Source: Flavobacterium chilense
GTDB lineage: Bacteria > Bacteroidota > Bacteroidia > Flavobacteriales > Flavobacteriaceae
Direction of reading: 5' to 3'
NCBI RefSeq assembly: GCF_001602525.1
Contig: NZ_LSYT01000010.1
Span: forward strand, 209,329-273,328
DNA length: 64,000 bases
Of the stretch, positions 10,544 through 20,066 are shown piece after piece. Numbering within the stretch: the stretch's first letter is position 1; every line of letters starts with the position of its first letter. A model generated the notes under the pieces. It was not told the DNA's origin. It did no database searches and saw only the letters and a program-made list of their open reading frames with translations. The translations under genes were made by a program, and so were the position numbers.

Positions 10544-10747
10544 AAGTTTAAATAGCAAAAATTAAAGCTCCAAACCATACGTTTTTCCAATATAAACACC
10601 TGATTATATGGAATATAAAAAACCGCTTTATGAATTATGGAGGAAGTTCAAATTTACGCTTTTTTTTGGCTTCAAGAAATAAAGAATGAAACAAAAAGCA
10701 TTAATCAAAATCATTATTACAAACTGTTAAAAACCAATAAAAATGAT

Positions 10748-10782
10748 AAAAATTCGATTCGTTAATGCTAAAAAATTCGATT
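10748..10782 (+). promoter_or_regulatory. Direct repeats upstream of the SDR gene (candidate AraC-type operator)
   Basis: AAAAATTCGATT occurs twice (10748-10759 and 10771-10782), 23 bases start to start, i.e. about two helical turns, as expected for an AraC-family dimer. The SDR gene and an AraC-family gene lie immediately downstream. Beyond this, the 314-bp gap 10559-10872 shows no gene. Confidence 0.4.
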
Positions 10783-10872
10783 ATTCATTTTGGATACTCA
10801 TTACACCAAAATGAACACTTTTAAACATCACTCTGTCCTGAACTTTGCCTTATCAATTTAAAACAAATTATT

Positions 10873-11676
10873 ATGAAAACTATTTTTATTACAGGCGCTT
10901 CTTCAGGATTAGGAAAAGCTGCGGCAAAATTATTTCAGGCAAAAGGATGGAATGTAATCGCGACAATGAGAACTCCGGAAAAAGAAACTGAACTTTCTAA
11001 TTTAGAAAATGTAACGCTTTTACCATTAGATGTTACTAACTACGACCAAATACAAAACACAGTAAAAAAAGCGCTTGAACTAAGCGATATTGATGTTGTT
11101 TTTAATAACGCCGGTTATGGCTTAATTGGCCCTCTGGAAAGCTTTAATGACGACCAGATCACTAAGCAGCTTAATACCAATTTACTGGGAGTTATTCGTG
11201 TTACTAATGCTTTTATTCCGTATTTCAGAGAAAGAAAAAGTGGTTTATTTATCTCAACGACTTCTATTGGCGGTTTACTTTCTTTTCCTTTAGGATCTGT
11301 TTATCACGCAACAAAATGGGGACTGGAAGGCTGGAGCGAAAGTATGGCTTATGAATTAAATCCGTTTGGGATCAATATTAAAACAGTTTCTCCGGGTGGT
11401 ATCAAAACAGAATTTCTGCACGGTTCTCTTGATACCGGAGTAAAACCTGAATATCAGGAAATGACAGACAAAATTTTTGAAAATGTAGCAGTAATGTCTC
11501 AAATGGGATCGACTCCGGAACAAATTGCCGATGTAGTTTACGAAGCCGCTACTGACGGAGAAATCAAACTGAGATATGTAGCCGGAGAAGATGCCAAAGC
11601 TATTTACCAACAAAGACTGGAACTAGGAGATGAAGTTTTTCGCGCTGCTTTTGGTAAACAATTTTTGGGAGCCTAA
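10873..11676 (+). CDS. Classical short-chain dehydrogenase/reductase
   Basis: 267 residues. Cofactor motif TGASSGLGKAAA (residues 7-18), the structural NNAGYG motif and the catalytic YHATK with upstream Ser (SLYK-type Ser-Tyr-Lys arrangement) define a classical NAD(P)-dependent SDR. The substrate is unknown. An AraC-family regulator 73 bases downstream in the same direction, and the direct repeats upstream, suggest that the regulator controls this gene. Confidence 0.93.
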   Translation: MKTIFITGASSGLGKAAAKLFQAKGWNVIATMRTPEKETELSNLENVTLLPLDVTNYDQIQNTVKKALELSDIDVVFNNAGYGLIGPLESFNDDQITKQLNTNLLGVIRVTNAFIPYFRERKSGLFISTTSIGGLLSFPLGSVYHATKWGLEGWSESMAYELNPFGINIKTVSPGGIKTEFLHGSLDTGVKPEYQEMTDKIFENVAVMSQMGSTPEQIADVVYEAATDGEIKLRYVAGEDAKAIYQQRLELGDEVFRAAFGKQFLGA

Positions 11677-11749
11677 TTTATTACTGATACCGTTCAGGTT
11701 TTGATAATCTGTGCGGTATCAGTTTTTCAATTTTTTATAACTTTATGTC

Positions 11750-12667
11750 ATGGAAAAGAAAAACAATAATCCGGAAAGGATTTCCTCTATCTCGCAATTT
11801 CATAGCTTATTAAAACTGCCAAAGCCTCTTCATCCTATGATAAGCCTGGTTGATAATACTCAGGTTGTTATTAATCCCGATTTAACAAACACTGCTATTC
11901 TGCTTGACTTTTATAAAATATCCTATAAATTTTCTGCTAACGGAAAAATGGGTTACGGTCAGGGTTATTATGACTTTAACGAAGGCGGTTTAATGTTTGC
12001 TTCTCCCAATCAATTGATTATTACTGATGAAGAAGGAGTAGAATATGGCGGCTACACCCTGCTTTTTCATCCGGATTTTATTCGAAATTATCCGCTAGGT
12101 AAAAACATCAAAAAATACGGTTTCTTTTCTTATGATACCAATGAAGCCCTACATCTTTCTGACAGCGAAAAAACAACTATTACAGGACTTTTAAACAGTA
12201 TTAACAATGAACTTCATACTGCCATTGATGAAATGAGTCAGGATGTAATTGTTTCTTATATTGATGTTTTGTTAAATTATAGTAACCGTTTTTACAAACG
12301 TCAGTTCATTACCCGAAAAACGATCAACAATGATTTATTACTTAAAGTAGAAAATACTCTGAATGATTATTTCAATAATGCCGAAACGCTAAAAAGAGGA
12401 TTACCTACAGTAGATTTTCTTGCTTCACAAATTAACGTTTCAACTCATTATTTAAGTGACATGCTCCGCAATTTAACGGGACAAAATGCACAGCAGCACA
12501 TTCATTCAAAACTAATTGAAAAATCAAAGGACTTCCTGATTACTACCAATCTTTCGGTAGCAGAAATCGCATATCAATTGGGTTTTGAATATCCTCAGTC
12601 GTTTAGTAAACTTTTCAAAAAGAAAACACATCTGACTCCTTTAGAGTTTAAAAATTCCCTGAACTAG
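11750..12667 (+). CDS. AraC-family transcriptional regulator
   Basis: 305 residues. The N-terminal ~190 residues form a cupin-like effector domain (e.g. YGQGYYDFNEGGLMFASP). The C-terminal ~100 residues form the two-helix-turn-helix AraC domain: VDFLASQINVSTHYLSDMLR and then VAEIAYQLGFEYPQSFSKLF. It probably regulates the SDR gene upstream, since both point the same way and lie close together. Confidence 0.92.
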   Translation: MEKKNNNPERISSISQFHSLLKLPKPLHPMISLVDNTQVVINPDLTNTAILLDFYKISYKFSANGKMGYGQGYYDFNEGGLMFASPNQLIITDEEGVEYGGYTLLFHPDFIRNYPLGKNIKKYGFFSYDTNEALHLSDSEKTTITGLLNSINNELHTAIDEMSQDVIVSYIDVLLNYSNRFYKRQFITRKTINNDLLLKVENTLNDYFNNAETLKRGLPTVDFLASQINVSTHYLSDMLRNLTGQNAQQHIHSKLIEKSKDFLITTNLSVAEIAYQLGFEYPQSFSKLFKKKTHLTPLEFKNSLN

Positions 12668-13195
12668 ACCTTACAATTATACTTAAATCATTTTCGTCTT
12701 CAACTCTGTTTTTATCTCAAAACAGATAAAATTTCATAAAAATACACTTCTTGGATGTCGTAGTATTCAGACTGTTTATTGAATCTAAATAACGGTCAAA
12801 AAATGCATTTAAAAGCTTTCAAAAACTAAAAAAGCATCTTTTTTCAAAAGAAATCAAAACTAACAATTATTACTATTTTAATTCAATTTGTTACATTTTT
12901 TCAAACAAAACAGCGCATTCTGTAGTGATTTTGAAATAAATTTGCAAACTATTAAAATAAAAAACAACGAATAAAAATTAAAGTATAAAAAGAAAAACAA
13001 AAGTAGTTTCTAATTCTTTTTTCTGTCAAATTTTAATTCATAAATGCCGTTTAGCAATTTGTATTTTAGTTTGGGTATCGTATATAATGAAATATCGAAA
13101 TTGACGCCTTTGTATCTTTTTTTACTTTTGTTTTGCTATTATAATGAACAGGAAATTGCTGTAGTTATAGAAATTACAATTAAAAAAAATAAAAA
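12668..13195 (+). promoter_or_regulatory. Leader region and promoter of the leucine operon
   Basis: A 528-bp AT-rich gap with no gene. A good Bacteroidota promoter sits near its end: TTG at 13101-13103, a 19-20 base spacer, then TACTTTTG at 13123-13130 (TAnnTTTG). Transcription would start near 13137, about 60 bases before leuC. I see no Leu-rich leader peptide or T-box/riboswitch. The rest holds nothing I can name. Confidence 0.5.
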
Positions 13196-14590
13196 ATGAG
13201 TAAGACATTATTTGACAAAGTATGGGATTCACATGTAGTGCGTAAAATTGAAGATGGACCAGATGTGTTTTTTATTGACCGTCATTTCATTCATGAAGTT
13301 ACGAGTCCTGTTGCTTTTTTAGGATTAAAGTCAAGAGGTGTTTCGGTATTATATCCTGAACGTACTTTTGCAACTGCAGATCACAATACCCCAACTATAA
13401 ACCAACATTTACCAGTTCAGGATGCTTTATCAGCCAATCAGCTTAAAGCTCTTGAAGACAATGCCAACGAATACGGAATTTCGCACTGGGGATTAGGTCA
13501 TCAAAAAAATGGTATTGTACACGTAGTAGGTCCTGAAAACGGAATTACTTTGCCAGGTGCTACTATTGTATGTGGAGATTCGCATACATCTACTCACGGT
13601 GCTTTTGGAGCTATTGCTTTTGGTATCGGAACTTCTGAAGTGGAGATGGTGCTTTCTACTCAATGTATTATGCAGCCTAAACCAAAGAAAATGCGTATTA
13701 ACGTAAATGGTCAGTTAAGCAAAGGTGTTGGTCCAAAAGACGTTGCCCTTTATATTATTGCTCAGTTAACCACTTCTGGAGGAACAGGTTATTTTGTTGA
13801 ATATGCTGGTGATGTTTTCGAAAATATGACAATGGAAGGTCGTATGACGGTTTGTAATTTAAGTATCGAAATGGGTGCGCGTGGCGGAATGATTGCTCCT
13901 GACCAAACTACTTTCGATTTCCTTGAAGGAAGACTATACGCACCAAAAGGAGAAGCCTGGACAAAAGCTGTTGAATACTGGAAAACACTAAAAACGGATG
14001 CTGATGCTGTATTTGATGCTGAGTTAAACATCAAAGCTGAGGACATCGAACCAATGATTACTTATGGTACTAATCCTGGAATGGGAATTGGTATCTCAAA
14101 ACATATTCCGTCTGCAAAAGAAGTTGAAGGTGGTGAGGAGACTTACAAAAAATCTTTAGCTTACATGGGCTTTGAAGAAGACGACGTTATGATTGGAAAA
14201 CAAATTGATTACGTTTTCCTAGGAAGTTGTACAAACGGACGTATTGAAGATTTTAGAGCTTTTACCGAAATTGTAAAAGGTAGAAAAAAAGCAGATAATG
14301 TTACCGCTTGGTTAGTTCCGGGTTCTCATGTTGTTGAAGCTCAAATTAAAGAAGAAGGTTTATTAGATATCTTAACCGAAGCTGGTTTTGTATTACGCCA
14401 GCCGGGTTGTTCTGCATGTTTAGCTATGAACGATGATAAAGTTCCTGCAGGAAAATATGCTGTAAGTACTTCAAACCGAAACTTTGAAGGTCGTCAGGGT
14501 CCTGGTTCAAGAACTTTATTAGCAAGTCCAATTATGGCTGCTGCTGCTGCTGTGACAGGAAAACTAACAGACCCAAGAGAGCTTTTTTAA
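13196..14590 (+). CDS. leuC: 3-isopropylmalate dehydratase large subunit
   Basis: 464 residues, normal for LeuC. The [4Fe-4S] cluster ligands are visible in VCGDSHTSTHG, GSCTNGR and PGCSACLAMN. With LeuD it converts 2-isopropylmalate to 3-isopropylmalate in leucine synthesis. It is the first gene of leuC-leuD-(leuA/cimA)-leuB, all on the plus strand. Confidence 0.98.
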   Translation: MSKTLFDKVWDSHVVRKIEDGPDVFFIDRHFIHEVTSPVAFLGLKSRGVSVLYPERTFATADHNTPTINQHLPVQDALSANQLKALEDNANEYGISHWGLGHQKNGIVHVVGPENGITLPGATIVCGDSHTSTHGAFGAIAFGIGTSEVEMVLSTQCIMQPKPKKMRINVNGQLSKGVGPKDVALYIIAQLTTSGGTGYFVEYAGDVFENMTMEGRMTVCNLSIEMGARGGMIAPDQTTFDFLEGRLYAPKGEAWTKAVEYWKTLKTDADAVFDAELNIKAEDIEPMITYGTNPGMGIGISKHIPSAKEVEGGEETYKKSLAYMGFEEDDVMIGKQIDYVFLGSCTNGRIEDFRAFTEIVKGRKKADNVTAWLVPGSHVVEAQIKEEGLLDILTEAGFVLRQPGCSACLAMNDDKVPAGKYAVSTSNRNFEGRQGPGSRTLLASPIMAAAAAVTGKLTDPRELF

Positions 14591-14605
14591 AGATTTAGGA
14601 ATGAA

Positions 14606-14743
14606 GATTAACGATTTTTGATTTCAGATTTCGATACACTTCATTAAAAAATCTTCTAAAATTTCAATTTACATTTTACAAAAAACAGTAACGATTACAA
14701 TTTTAAGATGCAATAACAAATCTAAAATCAGAAATCGTTAATC
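14606..14743. repeat. Palindromic intergenic element between leuC and leuD
   Basis: Arms 14606-14630 and 14719-14743 are complementary at 23 of 25 positions and enclose an AT-rich 88-base loop. It fills nearly the whole leuC-leuD gap. It looks like a short non-coding dispersed repeat; in RNA it could form a long stem and affect LeuC:LeuD stoichiometry. Confidence 0.6.
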
Positions 14744-14760
14744 TAAAATCAAAAATCAAA

Positions 14761-15357
14761 ATGGCATACGATAAATTTAATATACTTACCAGCAGTGCAG
14801 TGCCACTGCCAATTGAAAACGTCGACACAGATCAGATCATTCCGGCTCGTTTCTTAAAAGCTACAAAACGTGAAGGTTTTGGAGACAACCTTTTTAGAGA
14901 CTGGAGATATAATGGTGATGATACCCCAAAAGCTGATTTCGTTTTAAACAATCCGACTTACAGCGGAAAAATCCTTGTGGGTGGAAAAAACTTTGGTTCT
15001 GGATCTTCAAGAGAACACGCTGCGTGGGCAGTTTACGATTACGGTTTTAGAGCTGTAGTTTCTAGTTTCTTTGCAGATATCTTTAAAGGAAACTGTTTAA
15101 ATATTGGTGTTTTACCTGTTCAGGTTAGCCCTGAATTTGCTGAAACTATTTTCAAAGCTATCGAAGCTGATCCTAAAACAGAATTGGAGATCAATTTACC
15201 AAACCAAACCATTACTTTATTGTCAACCGGACAACAAGAATCGTTTGCTATTAACGGATATAAAAAGAACAATATGATTAATGGCTTTGATGACATTGAT
15301 TATTTACAAAATATTAAAGAAGATATTAAAGCTTTCGCAGATAAGCTTCCTTACTAA
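14761..15357 (+). CDS. leuD: 3-isopropylmalate dehydratase small subunit
   Basis: 198 residues, full length. The opening region VPLPIENVDTDQIIPARFLK and the substrate loop GGKNFGSGSSREHAAWA are the LeuD/aconitase swivel-domain signatures. It partners LeuC, encoded just upstream. Confidence 0.98.
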   Translation: MAYDKFNILTSSAVPLPIENVDTDQIIPARFLKATKREGFGDNLFRDWRYNGDDTPKADFVLNNPTYSGKILVGGKNFGSGSSREHAAWAVYDYGFRAVVSSFFADIFKGNCLNIGVLPVQVSPEFAETIFKAIEADPKTELEINLPNQTITLLSTGQQESFAINGYKKNNMINGFDDIDYLQNIKEDIKAFADKLPY

Positions 15358-15375
15358 CAAACAACCAACAAAAAT

Positions 15376-15419
15376 GCAGTTACTCAGGCTCGGCTTTAAA
15401 GGTTGACTCTGGTAACTGC
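15376..15419 (+). terminator. Hairpin between leuD and the isopropylmalate synthase gene
   Basis: GCAGTTAC (15376) pairs with GTAACTGC (15412) around a ~28-base loop and is followed by TTTATAATTTTT. It could be a weak terminator or processing site inside the operon. Confidence 0.45.
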
Positions 15420-15486
15420 TTTATAATTTTTAAAAACTGTCTAATTCAATATTCAAACAGTATTTTAAAGTGATATCATATTTGAA

Positions 15487-17007
15487 ATGGAAAAAAGAAA
15501 AATTGAAATAATGGATACAACGCTCCGTGATGGTGAACAAACCTCAGGAGTATCTTTTTCTGCTGCAGAAAAACTAACCATTGCCCAATTATTGCTGGAA
15601 GAATTAAATATTGATAGAATCGAAATTGCCTCAGCTCGTGTGAGCGAAGGAGAATTTCAGGCCGTAAAAGGTATTACTTCATGGGCTGAAGAAAGAGGAT
15701 ATATTAACCGAATTGAAGTACTTTCGTTTGTTGATGGAGGTGTTTCGATTGAATGGATGAAAAAAGCCGGCGCCAAAGTACAAAATTTGCTGACTAAAGG
15801 CTCAATGAACCATTTAACGCATCAGTTAAAAAAAACTCCGGAACAGCATTTTTCTGAAATTGCCCAAATCATTACATTAGCAAAAGATAACAATATTGAA
15901 ACCAATGTTTATCTGGAAGACTGGAGCAACGGAATGCGAAATTCTCCTGACTATGTTTTTCAGTTTCTGGATTTCCTATCCACTCAACCTATTAAACGAA
16001 TTTTACTTCCGGATACTCTAGGTGTTTTAATTCCGTCTTTGACTTTTGAATTTATTTCAAAAATCAGAGCTAAATATCCAAACATTCATTTTGATTTTCA
16101 TGCGCATAACGATTACGATTTAAGTATTGCTAATGTTATGGAAGCCATAAAAGCCGGAATCAACGGACTTCACGTAACGGTAAACGGAATGGGAGAACGT
16201 GCCGGAAATGCACCGCTCGAAAGTACTGTTGCTGTAATAAATGACTATCTGCCAGAAGTAAGCATCAACATCAAAGAAACTTCTTTATACACTGTAAGTA
16301 AATTAGTTGAAACGTTTACCGGCTATAGAATACCTGCCAACAAACCAATCGTGGGTGATAATGTTTTTACACAAACCGCAGGAATTCATGCCGACGGTGA
16401 CAACAAAAACAATTTATATTTTAATGATTTGCTTCCGGAACGCTTTGGAAGAAAACGAAAATATGCTTTAGGAAAAACTTCAGGAAAAGCCAATATCGAA
16501 AAAAATCTTCAGGAATTAGGCTTAAAACTAAATCAGGAAGATCTGAAATTGGTCACCCAAAGAATTATCGAACTGGGTGATAAAAAAGAAACCGTAACTA
16601 AGGAAGACCTTCCGTACATTATTTCGGATGTTTTGGACAGTCATACTTACGAAGAAAAAATAAAAATCGAGTCCTATATATTGGTACACTCAAAAGGAAT
16701 GCGTCCGTCAACGACTTTGTGTTTAAAATTTGGTGATGAAATTATCGAAGAAAATGCGCAAGGCGACGGTCAGTTTGATGCTTTTATGAATGCTTTATCC
16801 AAGATTTACAAAAGCAAAAAATTAACGCTTCCAAAACTGATCGATTACGCAGTTAGGATCCCGCCGGGAAGTAGTTCTGACGCCTTGTGTGAAACCATTA
16901 TTACATGGGTCAACAACGGAAAAGAATTCAAAACCCGCGGATTAGATTCTGATCAAACTGTTGCAGCGATTATTGCAACACAAAAAATGTTGAATGTAAT
17001 TGCTTAA
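15487..17007 (+). CDS. 2-isopropylmalate synthase / citramalate synthase-like enzyme
   Basis: 506 residues. The DRE-TIM metallolyase barrel opens with DTTLRDGEQTSGVSF and has the metal ligands HAHNDYDLSIANV and the motif NGMGERAGNAPLE. The C-terminal LeuA-type allosteric domain follows (about 390-500, e.g. GQFDAFMNALSKI). It condenses acetyl-CoA with a 2-oxoacid. Its place between leuD and leuB favours 2-isopropylmalate synthase, but this divergent branch could also be a pyruvate-using citramalate synthase, since LeuCD and LeuB serve both routes. Confidence 0.85.
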   Translation: MEKRKIEIMDTTLRDGEQTSGVSFSAAEKLTIAQLLLEELNIDRIEIASARVSEGEFQAVKGITSWAEERGYINRIEVLSFVDGGVSIEWMKKAGAKVQNLLTKGSMNHLTHQLKKTPEQHFSEIAQIITLAKDNNIETNVYLEDWSNGMRNSPDYVFQFLDFLSTQPIKRILLPDTLGVLIPSLTFEFISKIRAKYPNIHFDFHAHNDYDLSIANVMEAIKAGINGLHVTVNGMGERAGNAPLESTVAVINDYLPEVSINIKETSLYTVSKLVETFTGYRIPANKPIVGDNVFTQTAGIHADGDNKNNLYFNDLLPERFGRKRKYALGKTSGKANIEKNLQELGLKLNQEDLKLVTQRIIELGDKKETVTKEDLPYIISDVLDSHTYEEKIKIESYILVHSKGMRPSTTLCLKFGDEIIEENAQGDGQFDAFMNALSKIYKSKKLTLPKLIDYAVRIPPGSSSDALCETIITWVNNGKEFKTRGLDSDQTVAAIIATQKMLNVIA

Positions 17008-17010
17008 TAT

Positions 17011-17120
17011 AAGGGACAAAGGTTCAGAGGAACAAAGGGACAAAGGCTAAAAAAAAGTTTTCATCCCAACACCTCTGGACCTTTGAACCTCTGAACCTCT
17101 GAACCTTTGAACCTTAATAA
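17011..17120. repeat. Low-complexity inverted intergenic repeat before leuB
   Basis: Repeats of GGTTCAGAGG / GGACAAAGG (17017-17050) are mirrored by CCTTTGAACCTCTGAACC units (17082-17116). This kind of repeat is usually seen in intergenic gaps of Flavobacterium; in RNA it would form a long imperfect stem inside the leu transcript. Confidence 0.6.
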
Positions 17121-17130
17121 CACATATAGA

Positions 17131-18192
17131 ATGAAATTAAACATAGCCCTTTTAGCCGGAGACGGAATCGGACCAGAAGTAATAAATGAAGCTGTAAAAG
17201 TATCTGATGCTATTGCAAAAAAATTTAATCATGAAATAACCTGGACTCCAGCTTTGACCGGAGCTTGCGCAATTGACGCAGTTGGAGTTCCTTACCCAGA
17301 TGAAACGCACGAAGTTTGTATGAAAGCCGATGCTGTTTTATTTGGAGCAATTGGACACCCAAAATATGATAACGATCCTAGTGCACCTGTTCGCCCGGAG
17401 CAAGGATTATTGTTGATGCGTAAAAAATTAGGATTGTTTGCTAACGTACGCCCAACATTTACTTTTCCTTCTTTAATTGATAATTCTCCTTTAAAAAGAG
17501 AAAGAATCGAAGGAACAGATTTAGTTTTCTTAAGAGAATTAACTGGTGGAATTTACTTTGGTGAAAAAGGAAGAAAAGACGATGGAGAAACTGCATTCGA
17601 CAATTGCGTTTACACAAGAGCCGAAGTGCAGCGTTTAGCTAAAAAAGGTTTTGAATTAGCGATGACACGTAGCAAAAAATTATGCTGTGTTGACAAAGCA
17701 AACGTTTTGGAAACTTCTCGTTTATGGAGAGAAACAGTTCAGGCTATGGAAAAAGATTATCCGGAAGTTACGGTTTCTTATGAATTTGTTGATGCCGTTG
17801 CCATGCGTTTGGTTCAATGGCCAAACTCTTATGATGTATTAATCACAGAAAATTTATTTGGAGATATTTTAACAGATGAGGCTTCTGTAATTTCAGGTTC
17901 AATGGGATTAATGCCTTCTGCTTCTGTTGGAGAGCATACATCATTATACGAACCAATCCACGGATCTTATCCTCAGGCAACTGGATTAAACATTGCAAAT
18001 CCATTGGCAACTATTTTATCTGCAGCCATGATGTTCGAAGATGCTTTTAGCTTAAAAGACGAAGCTGAAGCCATTAGAGCTGTTGTTAACAAATCTCTAG
18101 AACAAGGAGTTGTTACAGAAGATTTGGCAGCTAAAGGATCAAAAGCTTACAAAACAAGCGAAGTTGGAGACTGGCTTGTAGCGAATTTATAG
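17131..18192 (+). CDS. leuB: 3-isopropylmalate dehydrogenase
   Basis: The ATG at 17131 (MKLNIALLAGDGIGPE) is preferred over an upstream in-frame TTG at 17107 that lies in repeat DNA; this gives 353 residues, the family norm. LeuB motifs include GDGIGPEV, LLMRKKLGLFANVRP, the metal site ENLFGDILTDEAS and GSMGLMPSAS. It catalyses the NAD-dependent oxidative decarboxylation of 3-isopropylmalate. Last gene of the leu operon. Confidence 0.97.
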   Translation: MKLNIALLAGDGIGPEVINEAVKVSDAIAKKFNHEITWTPALTGACAIDAVGVPYPDETHEVCMKADAVLFGAIGHPKYDNDPSAPVRPEQGLLLMRKKLGLFANVRPTFTFPSLIDNSPLKRERIEGTDLVFLRELTGGIYFGEKGRKDDGETAFDNCVYTRAEVQRLAKKGFELAMTRSKKLCCVDKANVLETSRLWRETVQAMEKDYPEVTVSYEFVDAVAMRLVQWPNSYDVLITENLFGDILTDEASVISGSMGLMPSASVGEHTSLYEPIHGSYPQATGLNIANPLATILSAAMMFEDAFSLKDEAEAIRAVVNKSLEQGVVTEDLAAKGSKAYKTSEVGDWLVANL

Positions 18193-18267
18193 TTTATTTT
18201 GTTTCAGGTTTCAAGTTTCCCAACCTGAAACCTGAAACAAATAAAAACCTGAAACAAAATTTTACAA

Positions 18268-18303
18268 ACAAAAAAAGGGATCAACTTTCGTTGATCCCTT
18301 TTA
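18268..18303. terminator. Bidirectional terminator, leuB / RNA-binding protein gene
   Basis: AAAAAAGGGATCAACTTT pairs with the mirrored GTTGATCCCTTTT; A- and T-runs on either side serve both convergent genes. Confidence 0.8.
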
Positions 18304-18321
18304 TATATTTAGAAAAAAATA

Positions 18322-18672
18322 TTAATATCCTCCTCTGTTACCACCACGGTCATTTCCACCACGGTTGTTTCCGTAACCTCCGCGAGAATCACCTCCACGG
18401 TTGTTATTGAAGCTTCTTCTTTCACCTTCAGGTTTTGGTTCAGATTTATTAACTACAATTGCACGACCTTGAACAGTAGCTCCGTTCAATTCATCAATTG
18501 CTTTTTGAGCTTCCGCATCGTTTGGCATCTCTACGAAACCAAAACCTTTGCTTCTTCCAGTAAATTTATCAGTGATGATTTTAACTGAATCTACTGCTCC
18601 GTAAGCCTCGAAAGACTCTCTTAAATCTGCTTCCTCAATACTGAATGGAAGGCTTCCAACAAAAATGTTCAT
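18322..18672 (-). CDS. RRM-domain RNA-binding protein with Gly/Arg-rich tail
   Basis: 116 residues. Residues 1-80 form one RRM with RNP2 MNIFVGSLP and RNP1 KGFGFVEM. The tail is NNRGG/DRGG-rich (RGG box). Such proteins bind RNA as cold-shock-type chaperones in Bacteroidota and cyanobacteria. A -7 element TACATTTG (18697-18704, minus strand) supports this start and independent transcription. Confidence 0.93.
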   Translation of the reverse strand: MNIFVGSLPFSIEEADLRESFEAYGAVDSVKIITDKFTGRSKGFGFVEMPNDAEAQKAIDELNGATVQGRAIVVNKSEPKPEGERRSFNNNRGGDSRGGYGNNRGGNDRGGNRGGY

Positions 18673-18696
18673 ATGTACTTATTTATAATAATGTAG

Positions 18697-18704
18697 CAAA
18701 TGTA
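18697..18704 (-). promoter_or_regulatory. Bacteroidota -7 element for the RRM gene
   Basis: The minus strand reads TACATTTG, an exact TAnnTTTG match 25 bases upstream of the start codon. Confidence 0.5.
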
Positions 18705-18813
18705 GTCTTATTTTTCTGTAATCTACTATATATTAGTTTATTTATGTTTTTATTTAGATTTAAAAAAACAGAAAACAATAAAACCAACCAATTGTAAATT
18801 AAAAACTTAAAAT

Positions 18814-19293
18814 TTAGTTATATAAATTTGGGGTAATTGGGATTTTATAGAAAACACCTTCTGTAAAACTCATACCTGGTTTTTCAATATTTTTTTCATC
18901 AACGTTTACTGCGTAAAACTTAAACGTTCCTGAAATAGTCTGATTTTGAGCATTATATTCTGTTATAACAATTTGTCCACTCCCCTTATTCGTACCTGTT
19001 GTAAATTGAGGCGTTTCATCCAAAAAAACATTTGAATAGGAGGCAGTTGTTGTATCGTCAATACCCAAAATATAAGTCCCGGGCACCGGATAAGGTACCC
19101 GAAGGTTTACACCATCTGTTTCTAACAAACCTCTAATAACAAAAGATCCGTTTTTTGTATATGCCGAGTAAGCTTTAGCTCTCCAAAAGACATTATCTTT
19201 TAACCCCTGAAAAGCAGGTGTATTAAATTTTACATCTTCTGTACAAGATATAAATAAAAAAACGGTCAATAATAAATAATAGTATTTTCTCAT
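18814..19293 (-). CDS. DUF6252-type lipoprotein
   Basis: 159 residues. Signal peptide with lipobox LFISCTED (Cys near 17), so it is a lipidated envelope protein. The mature region (FQGLKDNVFWRAK ... PGTYILG ... GSGQIVITEY) matches my recollection of DUF6252, a beta-rich family in Flavobacteriia of unknown function. Monocistronic; no clear functional context. Confidence 0.75.
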   Translation of the reverse strand: MRKYYYLLLTVFLFISCTEDVKFNTPAFQGLKDNVFWRAKAYSAYTKNGSFVIRGLLETDGVNLRVPYPVPGTYILGIDDTTTASYSNVFLDETPQFTTGTNKGSGQIVITEYNAQNQTISGTFKFYAVNVDEKNIEKPGMSFTEGVFYKIPITPNLYN

Positions 19294-19435
19294 AAACTAA
19301 TGCTTTTTAAGCAAAAGTATCTCATTTAACACAAACAACTGAAAAAATAACAGCTAAAAAACAATAAAAAAACAGCCTGTAATTACTCCTGATATATTTA
19401 ATAAAGTTTAAAACAGTTAATTCATAAAAAAATTA

Positions 19436-19443
19436 TATCTTTG
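19436..19443 (+). promoter_or_regulatory. -7 element of the rpsP operon
   Basis: TATCTTTG matches TAnnTTTG and lies 51 bases before the rpsP ATG, leaving room for a 5' UTR. Confidence 0.5.
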
Positions 19444-19493
19444 CGCCCTTAATTAACAGAGGTCGAGTACCTCAAAATTTAATCAATAAGATT

Positions 19494-20051
19494 ATGTCAG
19501 TAAAAATTAGATTACAAAGACACGGTAAAAAAGGAAAACCTTTTTACTGGGTTGTAGCTGCAGATGCACGCTCAAAAAGAGATGGTAAATACTTAGAGAA
19601 AATCGGTACTTACAATCCAAACACTAACCCAGCAACTGTTGAGTTAAACCTTGACAGCGCAGTTAAATGGTTACACAATGGTGCACAACCAACTGATACT
19701 GCAAGAGCTATCCTTTCTTACAAAGGTGCTTTATTAAAACACCACCTTGATGGAGGTATCCGTAAAGGAGCTTTAACTCAAGAGCAGGCAGATGCAAAAT
19801 TAGCTGCTTGGTTAGAGGCTAAAGCTGGAAAAGTTGATGCTAAAAAAGACGGTTTATCAAAAGCGCAAGCTGATGTTAAAGCTAAAGCTTTGAAAGCAGA
19901 ACAAGAAGTTAATGCTAAACGTTTAGCTGCTGCAGCTCAGGCTGAAGCTGATGCTATCGCTGCTGCAAATGCAGTTGAAGAAGTTGCTGAAGTAGAATCT
20001 ACTGAAGAAGCTCCTGCTGCTGAAGAAAATAACGAAACAACTGAGGCATAA
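19494..20051 (+). CDS. rpsP: 30S ribosomal protein bS16 with C-terminal extension
   Basis: Residues 1-85 are canonical bS16 (SVKIRLQRHGKKGKPFYWVV, DGKYLEKIGTYNP). The remaining ~100 residues are an Ala/Lys then Ala/Glu-rich helical tail, a Bacteroidota trait; E. coli bS16 is ~82 residues. First of rpsP-rimM, with rimM 15 bases downstream. Confidence 0.97.
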   Translation: MSVKIRLQRHGKKGKPFYWVVAADARSKRDGKYLEKIGTYNPNTNPATVELNLDSAVKWLHNGAQPTDTARAILSYKGALLKHHLDGGIRKGALTQEQADAKLAAWLEAKAGKVDAKKDGLSKAQADVKAKALKAEQEVNAKRLAAAAQAEADAIAAANAVEEVAEVESTEEAPAAEENNETTEA

Positions 20052-20066
20052 TTTTAATTAGCGGTA

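Noticed and set aside
12668..13195. T-box, riboswitch or leader-peptide attenuator for leuC.
   Set aside because: No Leu-codon-rich short frame, no T-box sequence and no terminator/antiterminator pair could be found.
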